Assembly: GCA_009844425.1 (NCBI GenBank)
Contig: VYBN01000017.1
Coordinates: forward strand, 1 to 64,000
DNA from: Gammaproteobacteria bacterium
Lineage (GTDB): Bacteria > Pseudomonadota > Gammaproteobacteria > Steroidobacterales > Foliamicaceae
Direction: 5' to 3'
Length of the DNA stretch: 64,000 nt
Positions 41,531 through 49,561 of the stretch are shown in pieces. How positions within the stretch are numbered: position 1 is the first letter of the stretch; every line of letters starts with the position of its first letter. The position numbers and the translations under genes are program-made. Below the pieces are notes generated by a model that saw only the letters and a program-made list of their open reading frames with translations, was not told where the DNA came from and searched no databases.

Positions 41531-42756
41531 ACCGGTTGATCACGACTCTCGGTGTGGCTGCCTGCATCATTGTGCTGGGCGCCTGCACGTCGGCGCGCGA
41601 GGTCCAGTACACACAGGTGGGGCTGCAGCGGGCGGAAGCCGAAATAGCATCGGAATCCCTGCTGAACGTCGGCATTCTGGTTTTTGACCCGGGGCTGCCC
41701 GAGGGCGCGAGCGACCAGAAACTCAACGACCGGTTCATCTTTCCGGAGATTCGGCGCGCCGAGGCGCGCTACATGCCGTACCACCTCAAGAGCACGCTTG
41801 AGACTACCGGCTATTGGGGCGCCGTAAGCGTGCTTCCCGAACACAGCCCGGTGGCGGATGTCGTGATTTCGGGCAGGATCGACCAATCGGACGGATACAG
41901 CGCGCAACTTCGAGTCGGCGCCTGGGACTCTTCCGGCCGGCAGTGGTTCGAAAAGAACTATGAGATGCTGGTTGCGGAGCAGGCCTACATTCGCAACACC
42001 GGCCCCGGCCAGGACCCTTATCAGAATCTCTATAACCAGATCGCCAATGACCTGCTGCAGGCGCGCGCGCAGTTGAGTTCCGGCGAACTGCAGCGCGTGC
42101 GCGAGATCAGCGACCTGCGCTACGGACAGAGCCTGGTTCCGCAGGCTTTCAGCGGTTACCTGGAAGAGACCGGCAAGGGGCAGTACGAGGTCAGGCGCCT
42201 GCCGGCCGCGGACGAGCCCATGGTCAGCCGCATGCGCGAGGTGCGCGAGCGGGAGTACGCGCTGATCGACGCCGTCAATGAGCATTACGCCAACCTGTAT
42301 TACGGTCTGGACCGGCCCTACACGGACTGGCGGCGGATGGCCCGTGAAGGCCGCCTGAGTTACGAGGAGATGCGCAGGTCGGCGAACACGCGCATGCTGC
42401 TCGGTGTTCTCGGGATCCTCGGCGCGGTTGCATACGAAGCCAGCGGCGGCGACAACATGGGCGTTACCGGCACGATGATCCAGGGCGGCTTCATGGGAAT
42501 ACAGGGAAGCCTGAGCCGGCGCGAGGAGGCCAGGATGCACGCGGAGGCGTTGCGCGAGGTGGGCGAGTCCTTCGATGCCGAGGCCGAGCCCATGGTGGTG
42601 GAACTCGAAGGCCAGACGCGCCGCCTGACCGGCTCCGCCGAGGAGAGGTTTCGCGAATGGCGCCGCCTGTTGCATGAAATTTATGCTGAAGAGACCGGCA
42701 ACCTTGCAACACCGGGTGTGCAGGAGCCTGAGGGCACGTCCCCGTCACGCCCCTGA
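41527..42756 (+). CDS. Lipoprotein, unknown family, partner of the repeat lipoprotein
   Basis: This is a 409-aa lipoprotein (lipobox VLGACTS) started at the ATG at 41527. The N-terminal domain (LLNVGILVFDPGLPEG, then EARYMPYHLKSTLETTGYWGAVSVLPE and DVVISGRIDQSDG) looks like a periplasmic alpha/beta domain reporting on an assembly. The middle is helical (YALIDAVNEHYANLYYGLD). A Gly-rich hydrophobic segment (MLLGVLGILGAVAYEAS) lies near residue 300. I do not recognise the family. It precedes the membrane kinase by 125 bp. Confidence 0.7.
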   Translation: MNRLITTLGVAACIIVLGACTSAREVQYTQVGLQRAEAEIASESLLNVGILVFDPGLPEGASDQKLNDRFIFPEIRRAEARYMPYHLKSTLETTGYWGAVSVLPEHSPVADVVISGRIDQSDGYSAQLRVGAWDSSGRQWFEKNYEMLVAEQAYIRNTGPGQDPYQNLYNQIANDLLQARAQLSSGELQRVREISDLRYGQSLVPQAFSGYLEETGKGQYEVRRLPAADEPMVSRMREVREREYALIDAVNEHYANLYYGLDRPYTDWRRMAREGRLSYEEMRRSANTRMLLGVLGILGAVAYEASGGDNMGVTGTMIQGGFMGIQGSLSRREEARMHAEALREVGESFDAEAEPMVVELEGQTRRLTGSAEERFREWRRLLHEIYAEETGNLATPGVQEPEGTSPSRP

Positions 42757-42772
42757 AACGGTCTCGATAGCG

Positions 42773-42827
42773 CCTGGGGCGGAGGGCGTCCCGCCCTCCG
42801 GGAAAGCGAGACGACCTCGCTCCCAGG
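42773..42827. repeat. Family B repeat, copy 3 (intergenic)
   Basis: It begins CCTGGGGCGG and ends CTCGCTCCCAGG. It contains the palindrome GGAGGGCG/CGCCCTCC, which is shared with copy 4. It lies between the lipoprotein gene and the kinase gene and could affect transcription between them. Confidence 0.78.
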
Positions 42828-42881
42828 AGCGGATGGCAACCGCTCGTATCATTTGAGGACGTTGGAGCCATACTGAAGCCC

Positions 42882-45221
42882 GTGCCCGGCGATTCAATGA
42901 CCGATCGAAAAGAAGGCGAGATGCTGGCGGACCGGTTCCGCCTGGTCCGCCCCCTGGGTTCTGGCGGACTGGGTGAGGTCTGGCTTGCGGAAGATGTGCG
43001 GAAGGGCCGTGAACGGGCCCTGAAGTTGCTGGCGGATGACCTTGCTCGGCATCCGGCCCATATCGATCGCTTCCGGCGCGAATTCTCGGTCGCGCAGTCG
43101 CTGGTCCACCCGGCCATCGTGCGCCCGGAGGAGTTCGTCTCCGATGGCGGCAGCCATTTCTTCACGATGCCCGTCCTTCCGGGCGGCCATGTCGGAGGGC
43201 GGTCCGGTGAACCCTGGAGCGACGCCGCAAGACGCCTGCTGCCGGTTTGCGACGCCCTGGCGTATGCGCACCGCAAGGGCGTGGTACATGGCGATATCAA
43301 ACCGCAGAACATCCTGCTGGACGAATCGGGCGCGGCCTGCCTGACGGACTTCGGCGCCGCCGTGTTGCCGGATGCGGCCGAAGACGGGCGGGTCCGGCGC
43401 CCGGGAGGCTCGCTGGCCTATATGAGTCCGCAACGGCTTGAGGGCCGCTCCGCCCGGACCAGCGATGACGTATATGGGCTGGGCTGCGTCATCCATGAGT
43501 TGCTGTGCGGCTTTCCGCCGTTCTCGCCGGATATAAGCGAAGAAGCCATACGCGGCGGCGAACTGGCCGCCCTCGCCGCGCCCGAAGGGCGCCCGCAACT
43601 TCCCGATGAGCTGGCCGAACTGGTTACCGCGATGCTCGCGCGCGACGAGGACTCAAGACCGGTGACCATCCAGGCCGTACGGGCCGCACTGGACGAAATT
43701 CTGGCGGAATCCGCCACCACCGAAACGCCGTCAGAGGCCGCCGCCATCGTCGCGAGGGCTCGCGCCGGCGCCCGCACCGATGCAGCCGACGGGCCGCCGG
43801 CGCCGGCGCTGCAACGCAGTTCCGGAGTACCCATATGGGTGGCTTACGCGTTGGGAGGTATCCTGCTGGCGGCGGCGGCGGTCCTGTTCTTCGTGTTGCC
43901 GAGATTCGCCGAGGAACGCGCAAGCCGGCGCCCACCGCCGGAGCGCATTGTTCAGGAGACCGAGGCGCCCCGCCAGGACATGCAGCTGTTGAGAATCCAG
44001 CGCGAAGCGGCAGACGCGGCCATGGGCGACATGTTGCAGGACCGGAACTACCTCGCGACACTGCAGCCTTCCCTGTGGTCGGGCGGCGCCTGGGAACAGG
44101 CCATTGCCGAGGAGGAGAAAGGGGACGGATTCTATCGCCGGCGCGAGTATCCGGACGCGCAGGGCGCATACGGTACAGCGGGTGCGATGCTGCGTGAGCT
44201 GCGCGAACAAGCGCCGGATATTGGCCGCGCGGCCCTGGAAGAAGCGCTGCAGGCTATCGAATCGGGCGATCAGGCCACCGCCCTGGCGGAACTCGAAAAG
44301 GCCGGGATCCTTCTCGGGGCAACCGATCCGGAAGTGCAGTCCGCGTCCCGGCGCGCGGCCCGGGTGCCGGAAACCATGCAGGCCGTGGCCGAAGCGCGGG
44401 CCAGCGGGCGTGAAGGCAGCCTGGAGGAGCAGCGGACCGCCTGGCAGGCGGTGCTCGGGATCGCCCCCGAGCGGCAGTCGGCACGCAGGGAGCTGTCGGC
44501 GGTGAATGCGCGGATCGATCAGCAACTGTTCAACTCGCGAATGTCGCGGGGCCATGCGGCGCTGGGAGAGGGCAATGTCGAAGCGGCCCGGACCGAGTTC
44601 GAGGCCGCTGCGAAACAGCGCCCGAACGACCCGGGGCCGGTCGAAGCCCTTGCCGCGCTGGAACTTGAGGAACGCGGTCAGCGGCTGGCGCAGCTTCAGG
44701 CGGCCGCAATGGCGGGCAGATTCGCGGAAGACTGGCCCAGGGCGGCCGATAATTACCGCGGCATGCTCGAGATCGACTCGAATATCGTCGCAGCGCAGCG
44801 CGGACTGGCCGAGGCCGAGACGCGCGCGCGCCTGGACGAGGCACTGGAAAACACCATCGCCAACGCCCGGTTGTTGAACCGGGACGACGCCTGGCAACGC
44901 GGCAGGCGCCTGCTGGACGAAGCCGCGGCGATTCCTGCTCCCGGATCGCGCCTTGACGGGCAGCTCAACCGCCTGGAACAGGCCCTGGCCGTGGCTGCCA
45001 CCCCGGCGCCGGTGTGGCTGCGTTCGGACGGCCTCACCGAAGTGACCATTTTTCACGTCGGCCGCCTGGGAAGTTTCGACAGCCGCATGCTTGAACTTCG
45101 CCCCGGTGCGTACATCGCCGTCGGAACCCGTGATGGCTATCGTGACGTGCGCCGCGAGTTCATCGTGGCGCCGGAAGGACTGCCGGAACCGCTGGTTCTG
45201 ATCTGCACGGATCCCATCTGA
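42882..45221 (+). CDS. Transmembrane Ser/Thr protein kinase
   Basis: The protein has 779 aa from a GTG at 42882; an ATG five codons later is equally possible. The kinase domain spans residues about 20-285: LGSGGLGEVWLAED, ALKLL with the ATP lysine, HGDIKPQNILL and DFGAAVL. HGD instead of HRD marks a non-RD kinase. One membrane helix follows at about 310 (VAYALGGILLAAAAVLFFVLP). The extracytoplasmic part is long, helical and TPR-like, and ends in a PEGA-like segment. It probably phosphorylates the FHA partners encoded downstream. It is 17 nt from the next gene. Confidence 0.93.
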   Translation: MPGDSMTDRKEGEMLADRFRLVRPLGSGGLGEVWLAEDVRKGRERALKLLADDLARHPAHIDRFRREFSVAQSLVHPAIVRPEEFVSDGGSHFFTMPVLPGGHVGGRSGEPWSDAARRLLPVCDALAYAHRKGVVHGDIKPQNILLDESGAACLTDFGAAVLPDAAEDGRVRRPGGSLAYMSPQRLEGRSARTSDDVYGLGCVIHELLCGFPPFSPDISEEAIRGGELAALAAPEGRPQLPDELAELVTAMLARDEDSRPVTIQAVRAALDEILAESATTETPSEAAAIVARARAGARTDAADGPPAPALQRSSGVPIWVAYALGGILLAAAAVLFFVLPRFAEERASRRPPPERIVQETEAPRQDMQLLRIQREAADAAMGDMLQDRNYLATLQPSLWSGGAWEQAIAEEEKGDGFYRRREYPDAQGAYGTAGAMLRELREQAPDIGRAALEEALQAIESGDQATALAELEKAGILLGATDPEVQSASRRAARVPETMQAVAEARASGREGSLEEQRTAWQAVLGIAPERQSARRELSAVNARIDQQLFNSRMSRGHAALGEGNVEAARTEFEAAAKQRPNDPGPVEALAALELEERGQRLAQLQAAAMAGRFAEDWPRAADNYRGMLEIDSNIVAAQRGLAEAETRARLDEALENTIANARLLNRDDAWQRGRRLLDEAAAIPAPGSRLDGQLNRLEQALAVAATPAPVWLRSDGLTEVTIFHVGRLGSFDSRMLELRPGAYIAVGTRDGYRDVRREFIVAPEGLPEPLVLICTDPI

Positions 45222-45238
45222 CGCCGGGGGCGTGAAAC

Positions 45239-47659
45239 ATGGGGCGTGACGTGATTCTCGTGCTGCCCGAGGGAGAGCGCAGACTGGCTCCGGAGGAGCT
45301 GCCTGTTCTGCTGGGCAGCGGCGAGGGCGCGCACATCCGCCTCCCCGGCCCGGTCGGCGCGCCTCCGGCGGCCAGCATCAATCTCCTCGACGACCGTGCC
45401 CTGGTGCAGTGCTATCCGGGCATTTCCGGCCTTCTGCTGAATGGCGGGCCGATCAGCGGCGCGCAGTGGCTGGAGGAAGGCGACCGTCTCGCCATTGCCG
45501 GGGTCGAGGTAAGGCTGGATTCGGTTTCTCCGGAAACAATGCGACTGATCGTCAGCTATCTGGCGAGGGCCTGGGACACCAGGCCGCCCGAATTGACGGA
45601 CGAAGACGACGCCCCGGCGGCAATAGCGGCCCGCAGGCCCGCCGGGGAATCGCGTTCCGCGCCTGCGCACAAGGGCCGCCTGTGGCTGCGCCTGGCGGCA
45701 GGCGTGCTTTTGGCGCTCCTGGGCGGCAGCGCCGTGTTCGTGTTCACCGCCGAAGGCGTGCTGATCGAAGTCGAGCCCGCCGACGTCGCCGTTGAGGTCG
45801 AGGCGCTGCTTCCCACTCCGCATGTGGGGTCCCGCTATCTTCTCTGGCAAGGCAGGTACCGGGTCCGGGCGGAACGGGAACGTTATTTCCCTCTGGACGA
45901 AGAGATCGAGGTGCGGGGCGAAGGCGGTCAGGAATTTCGCTTCGCGATGCGGCTGTTGCCCGGACGGGTGGTCGTGAATGCCGTCGCCGGCGCGGAGATC
46001 CGCATCGAGGGAATGGACGGGGTGTTTTCGCCCGGTGAGGAAATTTCTCTGGATTCGGGCACTTACGCCCTCACCGTAAGCGCGCCCCGCTACAAGGACC
46101 TGGAGGTTCCGTTGGCCGTGGCGGGCGGCGGGGGCCTGGAGCCGTTCACGGTCGAACTGGAGCCGGATTGGGCGGAGATCACGGCGAACAGCGATCCTCC
46201 CGGGGCCGAGTTGCGTTCGGAAGGGCAGGTCCTGGGGGCAACTCCGGCAACGGTGGAATTGCTGTCGGGCGAGCGCGTGCTGTCGTTCTTCCGCCCGGGA
46301 TTCGCCACGCATCGCGAACGGCTGACCGTGGTTGCGGGCTCGCCGCAGGCCCTGCCGACCATCCGCCTGCAGCCTGCCGCCGGCGTGCTTCGGGTGCGGA
46401 CCGACCCGCCCGGCGCGAGCATTACCGTGGATGGGGACTTTCGCGGAGGATCGCCCGCAACCGTGGAGGTGAGCCCGGACCGGGCGCATCGGGTAGTGGT
46501 TTCGCGGGCGGGCTACGAGTCGCAGGAACGCACGGTAACGCTGGGGCGGGGCGCGGAGCGGGCCCTGAACATTCGCCTCGAGCCGCGACTGGGAAAGGTC
46601 CGCGTATTGAGCCGCCCGGCCGGTGCGCAGGTGAGCGTCAATGGGCGGCCCGCGGGCCGGACCCCGCTGGACCTGCAATTGCCTTCCACCGAACAGCAAC
46701 TCGAATTCAGCCTTGAAGGCTATGTGGCGCAGGCGCGCGAGGTGGTGCCGCAGCCCGCCTATCCCCAGGAGGTGGAAGTCGAACTCCTGACGCCCCGCCA
46801 GCAGATGCTGGCCGCTCAGCCCACGGAAATCGAAACGTCTCAGGGCGCGACCATGGTCATGCTGTTTCCGGGAGAGTTCGAGATGGGGTCGCAGCGCGGA
46901 TCGCAGGGGTGGCGCAACAACGAGGTGCGCCGCAGGGTGAGGCTCACCAAGCGCTACTACCTGGGCGTGAAGGAAGTCACCAACCGGGAATTTCGCGGTT
47001 TCATTCCCAACCACACCTCCGGCGCGGAGCGCTTCCGGTCGCTGGCGGCCGACAGCAGCCCCGCGGTGAACGTCGACTGGCAGGCCGCCGCGGCCTTTTG
47101 CAACTGGCTGAGTTCGCAGGAAAACCTGCCGCTTCAGTATCAGAGCCGCTCCGGCCGGCTGATTCCGGTGGCCGATCCGGGGACCGGCTACCGCCTGCCG
47201 ACCGAGGCGGAGTGGGTCTGGGCGGCCCGCTACCGCGGCGGCGCGGGGAATTCGCGTTATCCCTGGGGCGAGCGTATGCCGCCTCCGGTGCGCTCGGGCA
47301 ACTACGCCGACCAGTCGGCCAGCGGCCTCATACCCATCGTGCTGAACGCCTACAACGACAATTTCCCCTTTACGGCCCCGGTCGGCACGTTTCCAGCCAA
47401 CCCGCTGGGCTTCTACGATCTCGGCGGCAATGCGGCCGAGTGGACGGCCGACTACTACGGTGCGGATACGCTATATCCCGACTTCGAGGTGGACCCGCGC
47501 GGTCCGCAGGAAGGGCGTTTTTACGTGATCCGCGGTTCGAGTTGGCAGCATGGCACGCTACGCGAACTTCGCTGGGCATATCGCGATCGTGGAGATGAAG
47601 CAAGGCTCGATGTAGGATTTCGACTGGCGCGCTACGCCGAATTGCAGGAACCGGAATGA
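45239..47659 (+). CDS. Membrane protein with FHA-like, PEGA and FGE-fold domains
   Basis: This is an 806-aa protein. Residues 1-100 resemble an FHA domain (LLGSGEGAHIRLPG, GLLLNGGPI, LEEGDRLAIAGVEV). One membrane helix lies near 155-175. PEGA-type repeats follow, with the DPPGA motif twice (NSDPPGAEL, RTDPPGASITVDG) and SRPAGAQVSVNG once. The C-terminal about 270 residues are a formylglycine-generating-enzyme fold: FEMGSQRG, YRLPTEAEWVWAARY, GFYDLGGNAAEW, RLDVGFRLAR. The catalytic cysteines of true FGE are not evident, so it is more likely a binding module than an enzyme. It overlaps the next gene by 4 nt. Confidence 0.88.
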   Translation: MGRDVILVLPEGERRLAPEELPVLLGSGEGAHIRLPGPVGAPPAASINLLDDRALVQCYPGISGLLLNGGPISGAQWLEEGDRLAIAGVEVRLDSVSPETMRLIVSYLARAWDTRPPELTDEDDAPAAIAARRPAGESRSAPAHKGRLWLRLAAGVLLALLGGSAVFVFTAEGVLIEVEPADVAVEVEALLPTPHVGSRYLLWQGRYRVRAERERYFPLDEEIEVRGEGGQEFRFAMRLLPGRVVVNAVAGAEIRIEGMDGVFSPGEEISLDSGTYALTVSAPRYKDLEVPLAVAGGGGLEPFTVELEPDWAEITANSDPPGAELRSEGQVLGATPATVELLSGERVLSFFRPGFATHRERLTVVAGSPQALPTIRLQPAAGVLRVRTDPPGASITVDGDFRGGSPATVEVSPDRAHRVVVSRAGYESQERTVTLGRGAERALNIRLEPRLGKVRVLSRPAGAQVSVNGRPAGRTPLDLQLPSTEQQLEFSLEGYVAQAREVVPQPAYPQEVEVELLTPRQQMLAAQPTEIETSQGATMVMLFPGEFEMGSQRGSQGWRNNEVRRRVRLTKRYYLGVKEVTNREFRGFIPNHTSGAERFRSLAADSSPAVNVDWQAAAAFCNWLSSQENLPLQYQSRSGRLIPVADPGTGYRLPTEAEWVWAARYRGGAGNSRYPWGERMPPPVRSGNYADQSASGLIPIVLNAYNDNFPFTAPVGTFPANPLGFYDLGGNAAEWTADYYGADTLYPDFEVDPRGPQEGRFYVIRGSSWQHGTLRELRWAYRDRGDEARLDVGFRLARYAELQEPE

Positions 47660-48045
47660 AGAAGGTCATCGCAGTCGCCGCAGTCATCGGCCTGGCTGTG
47701 GGCCTGACCTGGGCCGCCGAACAGGTGGGCGGCTGGTTAGGTTTCACTCAGCAGGACGGGACCGTCGAGGACACCGCATCCGACAATACGAGCGCCCCCG
47801 GGAACGAGGCCATACCTCCTGGGGGGGAGGGCGTCCCGCCCTCGATTGAAGCTTCCGCCGATTCTCCAGCCCAGGGAGAAGACGGGTCTCCCGCACAGCC
47901 GGAACTGTCCACCGAAGTCACCTCGATCGAAGAGGACCTGGCCCGCATTGAGGAAGCGCTGGGCAGCGATGAGGTACTGGAGGAGTTCACGCCGTCGGAG
48001 CCCCTTTCGGCGGACAACCCGGTAGTCTGGCCCACCGACATCTGA
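47656..48045 (+). CDS. Small exported protein carrying a family B repeat
   Basis: This is a 129-aa protein with an N-terminal hydrophobic signal or anchor (VIAVAAVIGLAVGLTWAA). The rest is acidic and low in complexity. Residues about 52-63 (AIPPGGEGVPPSIE) are encoded by a family B repeat. The C-terminal segment (SIEEDLARIEEALGSDEVLEEF) is a predicted acidic helix. It overlaps the FHA/PEGA gene by 4 nt, so it is probably part of the same membrane complex. Confidence 0.65.
   Translation: MKKVIAVAAVIGLAVGLTWAAEQVGGWLGFTQQDGTVEDTASDNTSAPGNEAIPPGGEGVPPSIEASADSPAQGEDGSPAQPELSTEVTSIEEDLARIEEALGSDEVLEEFTPSEPLSADNPVVWPTDI
47814..47845. repeat. Family B repeat, copy 4 (partial, coding)
   Basis: CTCCTGGGGGGGAGGGCGTCCCGCCCTCG contains the GAGGGCG/CGCCCTC palindrome shared with copy 3. 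The G7 run sits in frame. The right half of the family consensus is missing. Confidence 0.65.
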
Positions 48046-48061
48046 GCGGGCGATTGCCCGG

Positions 48062-49555
48062 TCAGGCTCGCAGGCGGATCCGGTAGTCCAGGTCCAGCTT
48101 TTCCGCCAGGACGCGCAGGCGCCGCTGGACGGTGTTCCCGACCAGGATATGTGCGCCTTCGGGCGCGGTCAGCACGAGTTCTTCCGGTTCCCGCTGCAGG
48201 CGGAATTGCTCGAGAACGCTGACGGCCCCGCCGGAAATCGTGTAGGCAAGCCGCATGGCCAGCCCGATGCAGACCGCCTGGCGTTTCTCCTTCTTGTCGA
48301 CGAGTTCGCCGAGGCCTAGGCGTTTCAAGGCAGGGGTAATGGCGGCGTGACGCGAAGCGACGGCCAGGCCGAGCATGATCCGCTCGCGGTGATCGGCGCC
48401 GGTCAGCGGCATGCGCAGTATCCGCAGGAATACCTGCTCGGCCCGGTAGTCGGGATGTTCGGACCAGCCGATGTCGGACAGGTGGCAGGCGGCCAGCCTG
48501 AGCTTGTCCGGCACGAGTCCTTCCAGCGCCGGCGCGATCCAGCCGGCCAGCAAGTCGCCGCCGGAACCCCCGCGGCCCATGCGCCGGGCGGCGCTCTCGC
48601 ACAGCCACAGCAGGGGGTCTATCTGCTGCTCAAGCGGCGTAAGGGCTTCGTACAGACAGCCTTCGCGAAGGCCGTTGGCGGAAAATACGGCGTGCTCGGC
48701 CCCGCTTAGCCGCAAAAGGCATTCCAGGGCGACCGCCGCAAAAGGCAGGGACTCCAGCCGGTCGGTCCGCAGTCCCTTGGCCGATTCCAGGCGCGGGCGC
48801 GGCCAGCCGGCCAGCCTCGCGCAGAATTCCGAAGCGTCGCTGGCTTCCAGCGCGTAGTGATGGATGACATGCAGGGGATAGCCGGATTCGTCCATGTGGA
48901 TACGGGCCAGTGCCCGCCAGGAGCCTCCTACCAGGTACAGGGACTGTCCGTGCGCCCGCGGCAGCCAGTCCAGTCCGTCAAGCTGGGCCCGAATGGCCGC
49001 CCGGCTCTCCCCGATGGACTCCTCTCCGTTTCTGCGCACCGTGCCCAGCGGCCGCGAAACGCGCTCCGCCACGCTTCCCTTGTCCAGAAGCGTCAGTTCC
49101 AGGCTGGCGCCGCCGAGGTCGGCCGCGATGCCGCTCGCCTGGGGAATGGCGCTCAGGACTCCGCCGGCCGAGACTTCGGCTTCCCGGTCGCCGGTCAGCA
49201 AGCGGACATCGAGGCCGCACTCGCTGCGCACGGTCTCAAGGAACTCCTGCCCGTTACTCGCCTCCCGGACCGCCGCGGTCGCCACCGCCTGCACTTCCAG
49301 AACGCCCATTTGCGGGCACAGGCGGGCGAATCGATGCAGGCTCTCCAGGGCCATGCGGACCCCGTCTTCGGGCATTTTTCCGGTCCGGTCCAGTCCGCGG
49401 CCCAGCCCGCACAGGACCTTTTCGTTGAATATCGGCAAGGGCGCCCGTCCGCCGTTCTCGTAGACAACCAGGCGCACGGAGTTCGAGCCGATGTCGATCA
49501 CGGCTACCGGCGCCTCGCTTGGGGTCGCGGGGCTGGTTCGCAATACGCCCGGCAC
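48062..49555 (-). CDS. ppx: Exopolyphosphatase / guanosine pentaphosphatase
   Basis: This is a 497-aa ASKHA-fold phosphatase from a GTG at 49555. The N-terminal phosphate loop VAVIDIGSNSVRLVVYE and the second loop IAADLGGASLELTLL are the Ppx/GppA signatures. The C-terminal region includes the HD-like helical extension. It degrades polyphosphate from its ends and may also hydrolyse pppGpp. It lies 6 nt from ppk1 on the same strand, so synthesis and breakdown of polyphosphate are co-transcribed. Confidence 0.93.
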   Translation of the reverse strand: MPGVLRTSPATPSEAPVAVIDIGSNSVRLVVYENGGRAPLPIFNEKVLCGLGRGLDRTGKMPEDGVRMALESLHRFARLCPQMGVLEVQAVATAAVREASNGQEFLETVRSECGLDVRLLTGDREAEVSAGGVLSAIPQASGIAADLGGASLELTLLDKGSVAERVSRPLGTVRRNGEESIGESRAAIRAQLDGLDWLPRAHGQSLYLVGGSWRALARIHMDESGYPLHVIHHYALEASDASEFCARLAGWPRPRLESAKGLRTDRLESLPFAAVALECLLRLSGAEHAVFSANGLREGCLYEALTPLEQQIDPLLWLCESAARRMGRGGSGGDLLAGWIAPALEGLVPDKLRLAACHLSDIGWSEHPDYRAEQVFLRILRMPLTGADHRERIMLGLAVASRHAAITPALKRLGLGELVDKKEKRQAVCIGLAMRLAYTISGGAVSVLEQFRLQREPEELVLTAPEGAHILVGNTVQRRLRVLAEKLDLDYRIRLRA

Positions 49556-49561
49556 TGGCGC

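Noticed and set aside
45137-47014. 625-aa minus-strand ORF
   Set aside because: It is opposite the kinase end and the FHA/PEGA/FGE gene; His/Arg-rich shadow composition.
47000-47659. True formylglycine-generating enzyme activity for the C-terminal domain
   Set aside because: The fold motifs match, but the catalytic cysteines are not evident and no sulfatase gene is in the window, so a structural role is more likely.
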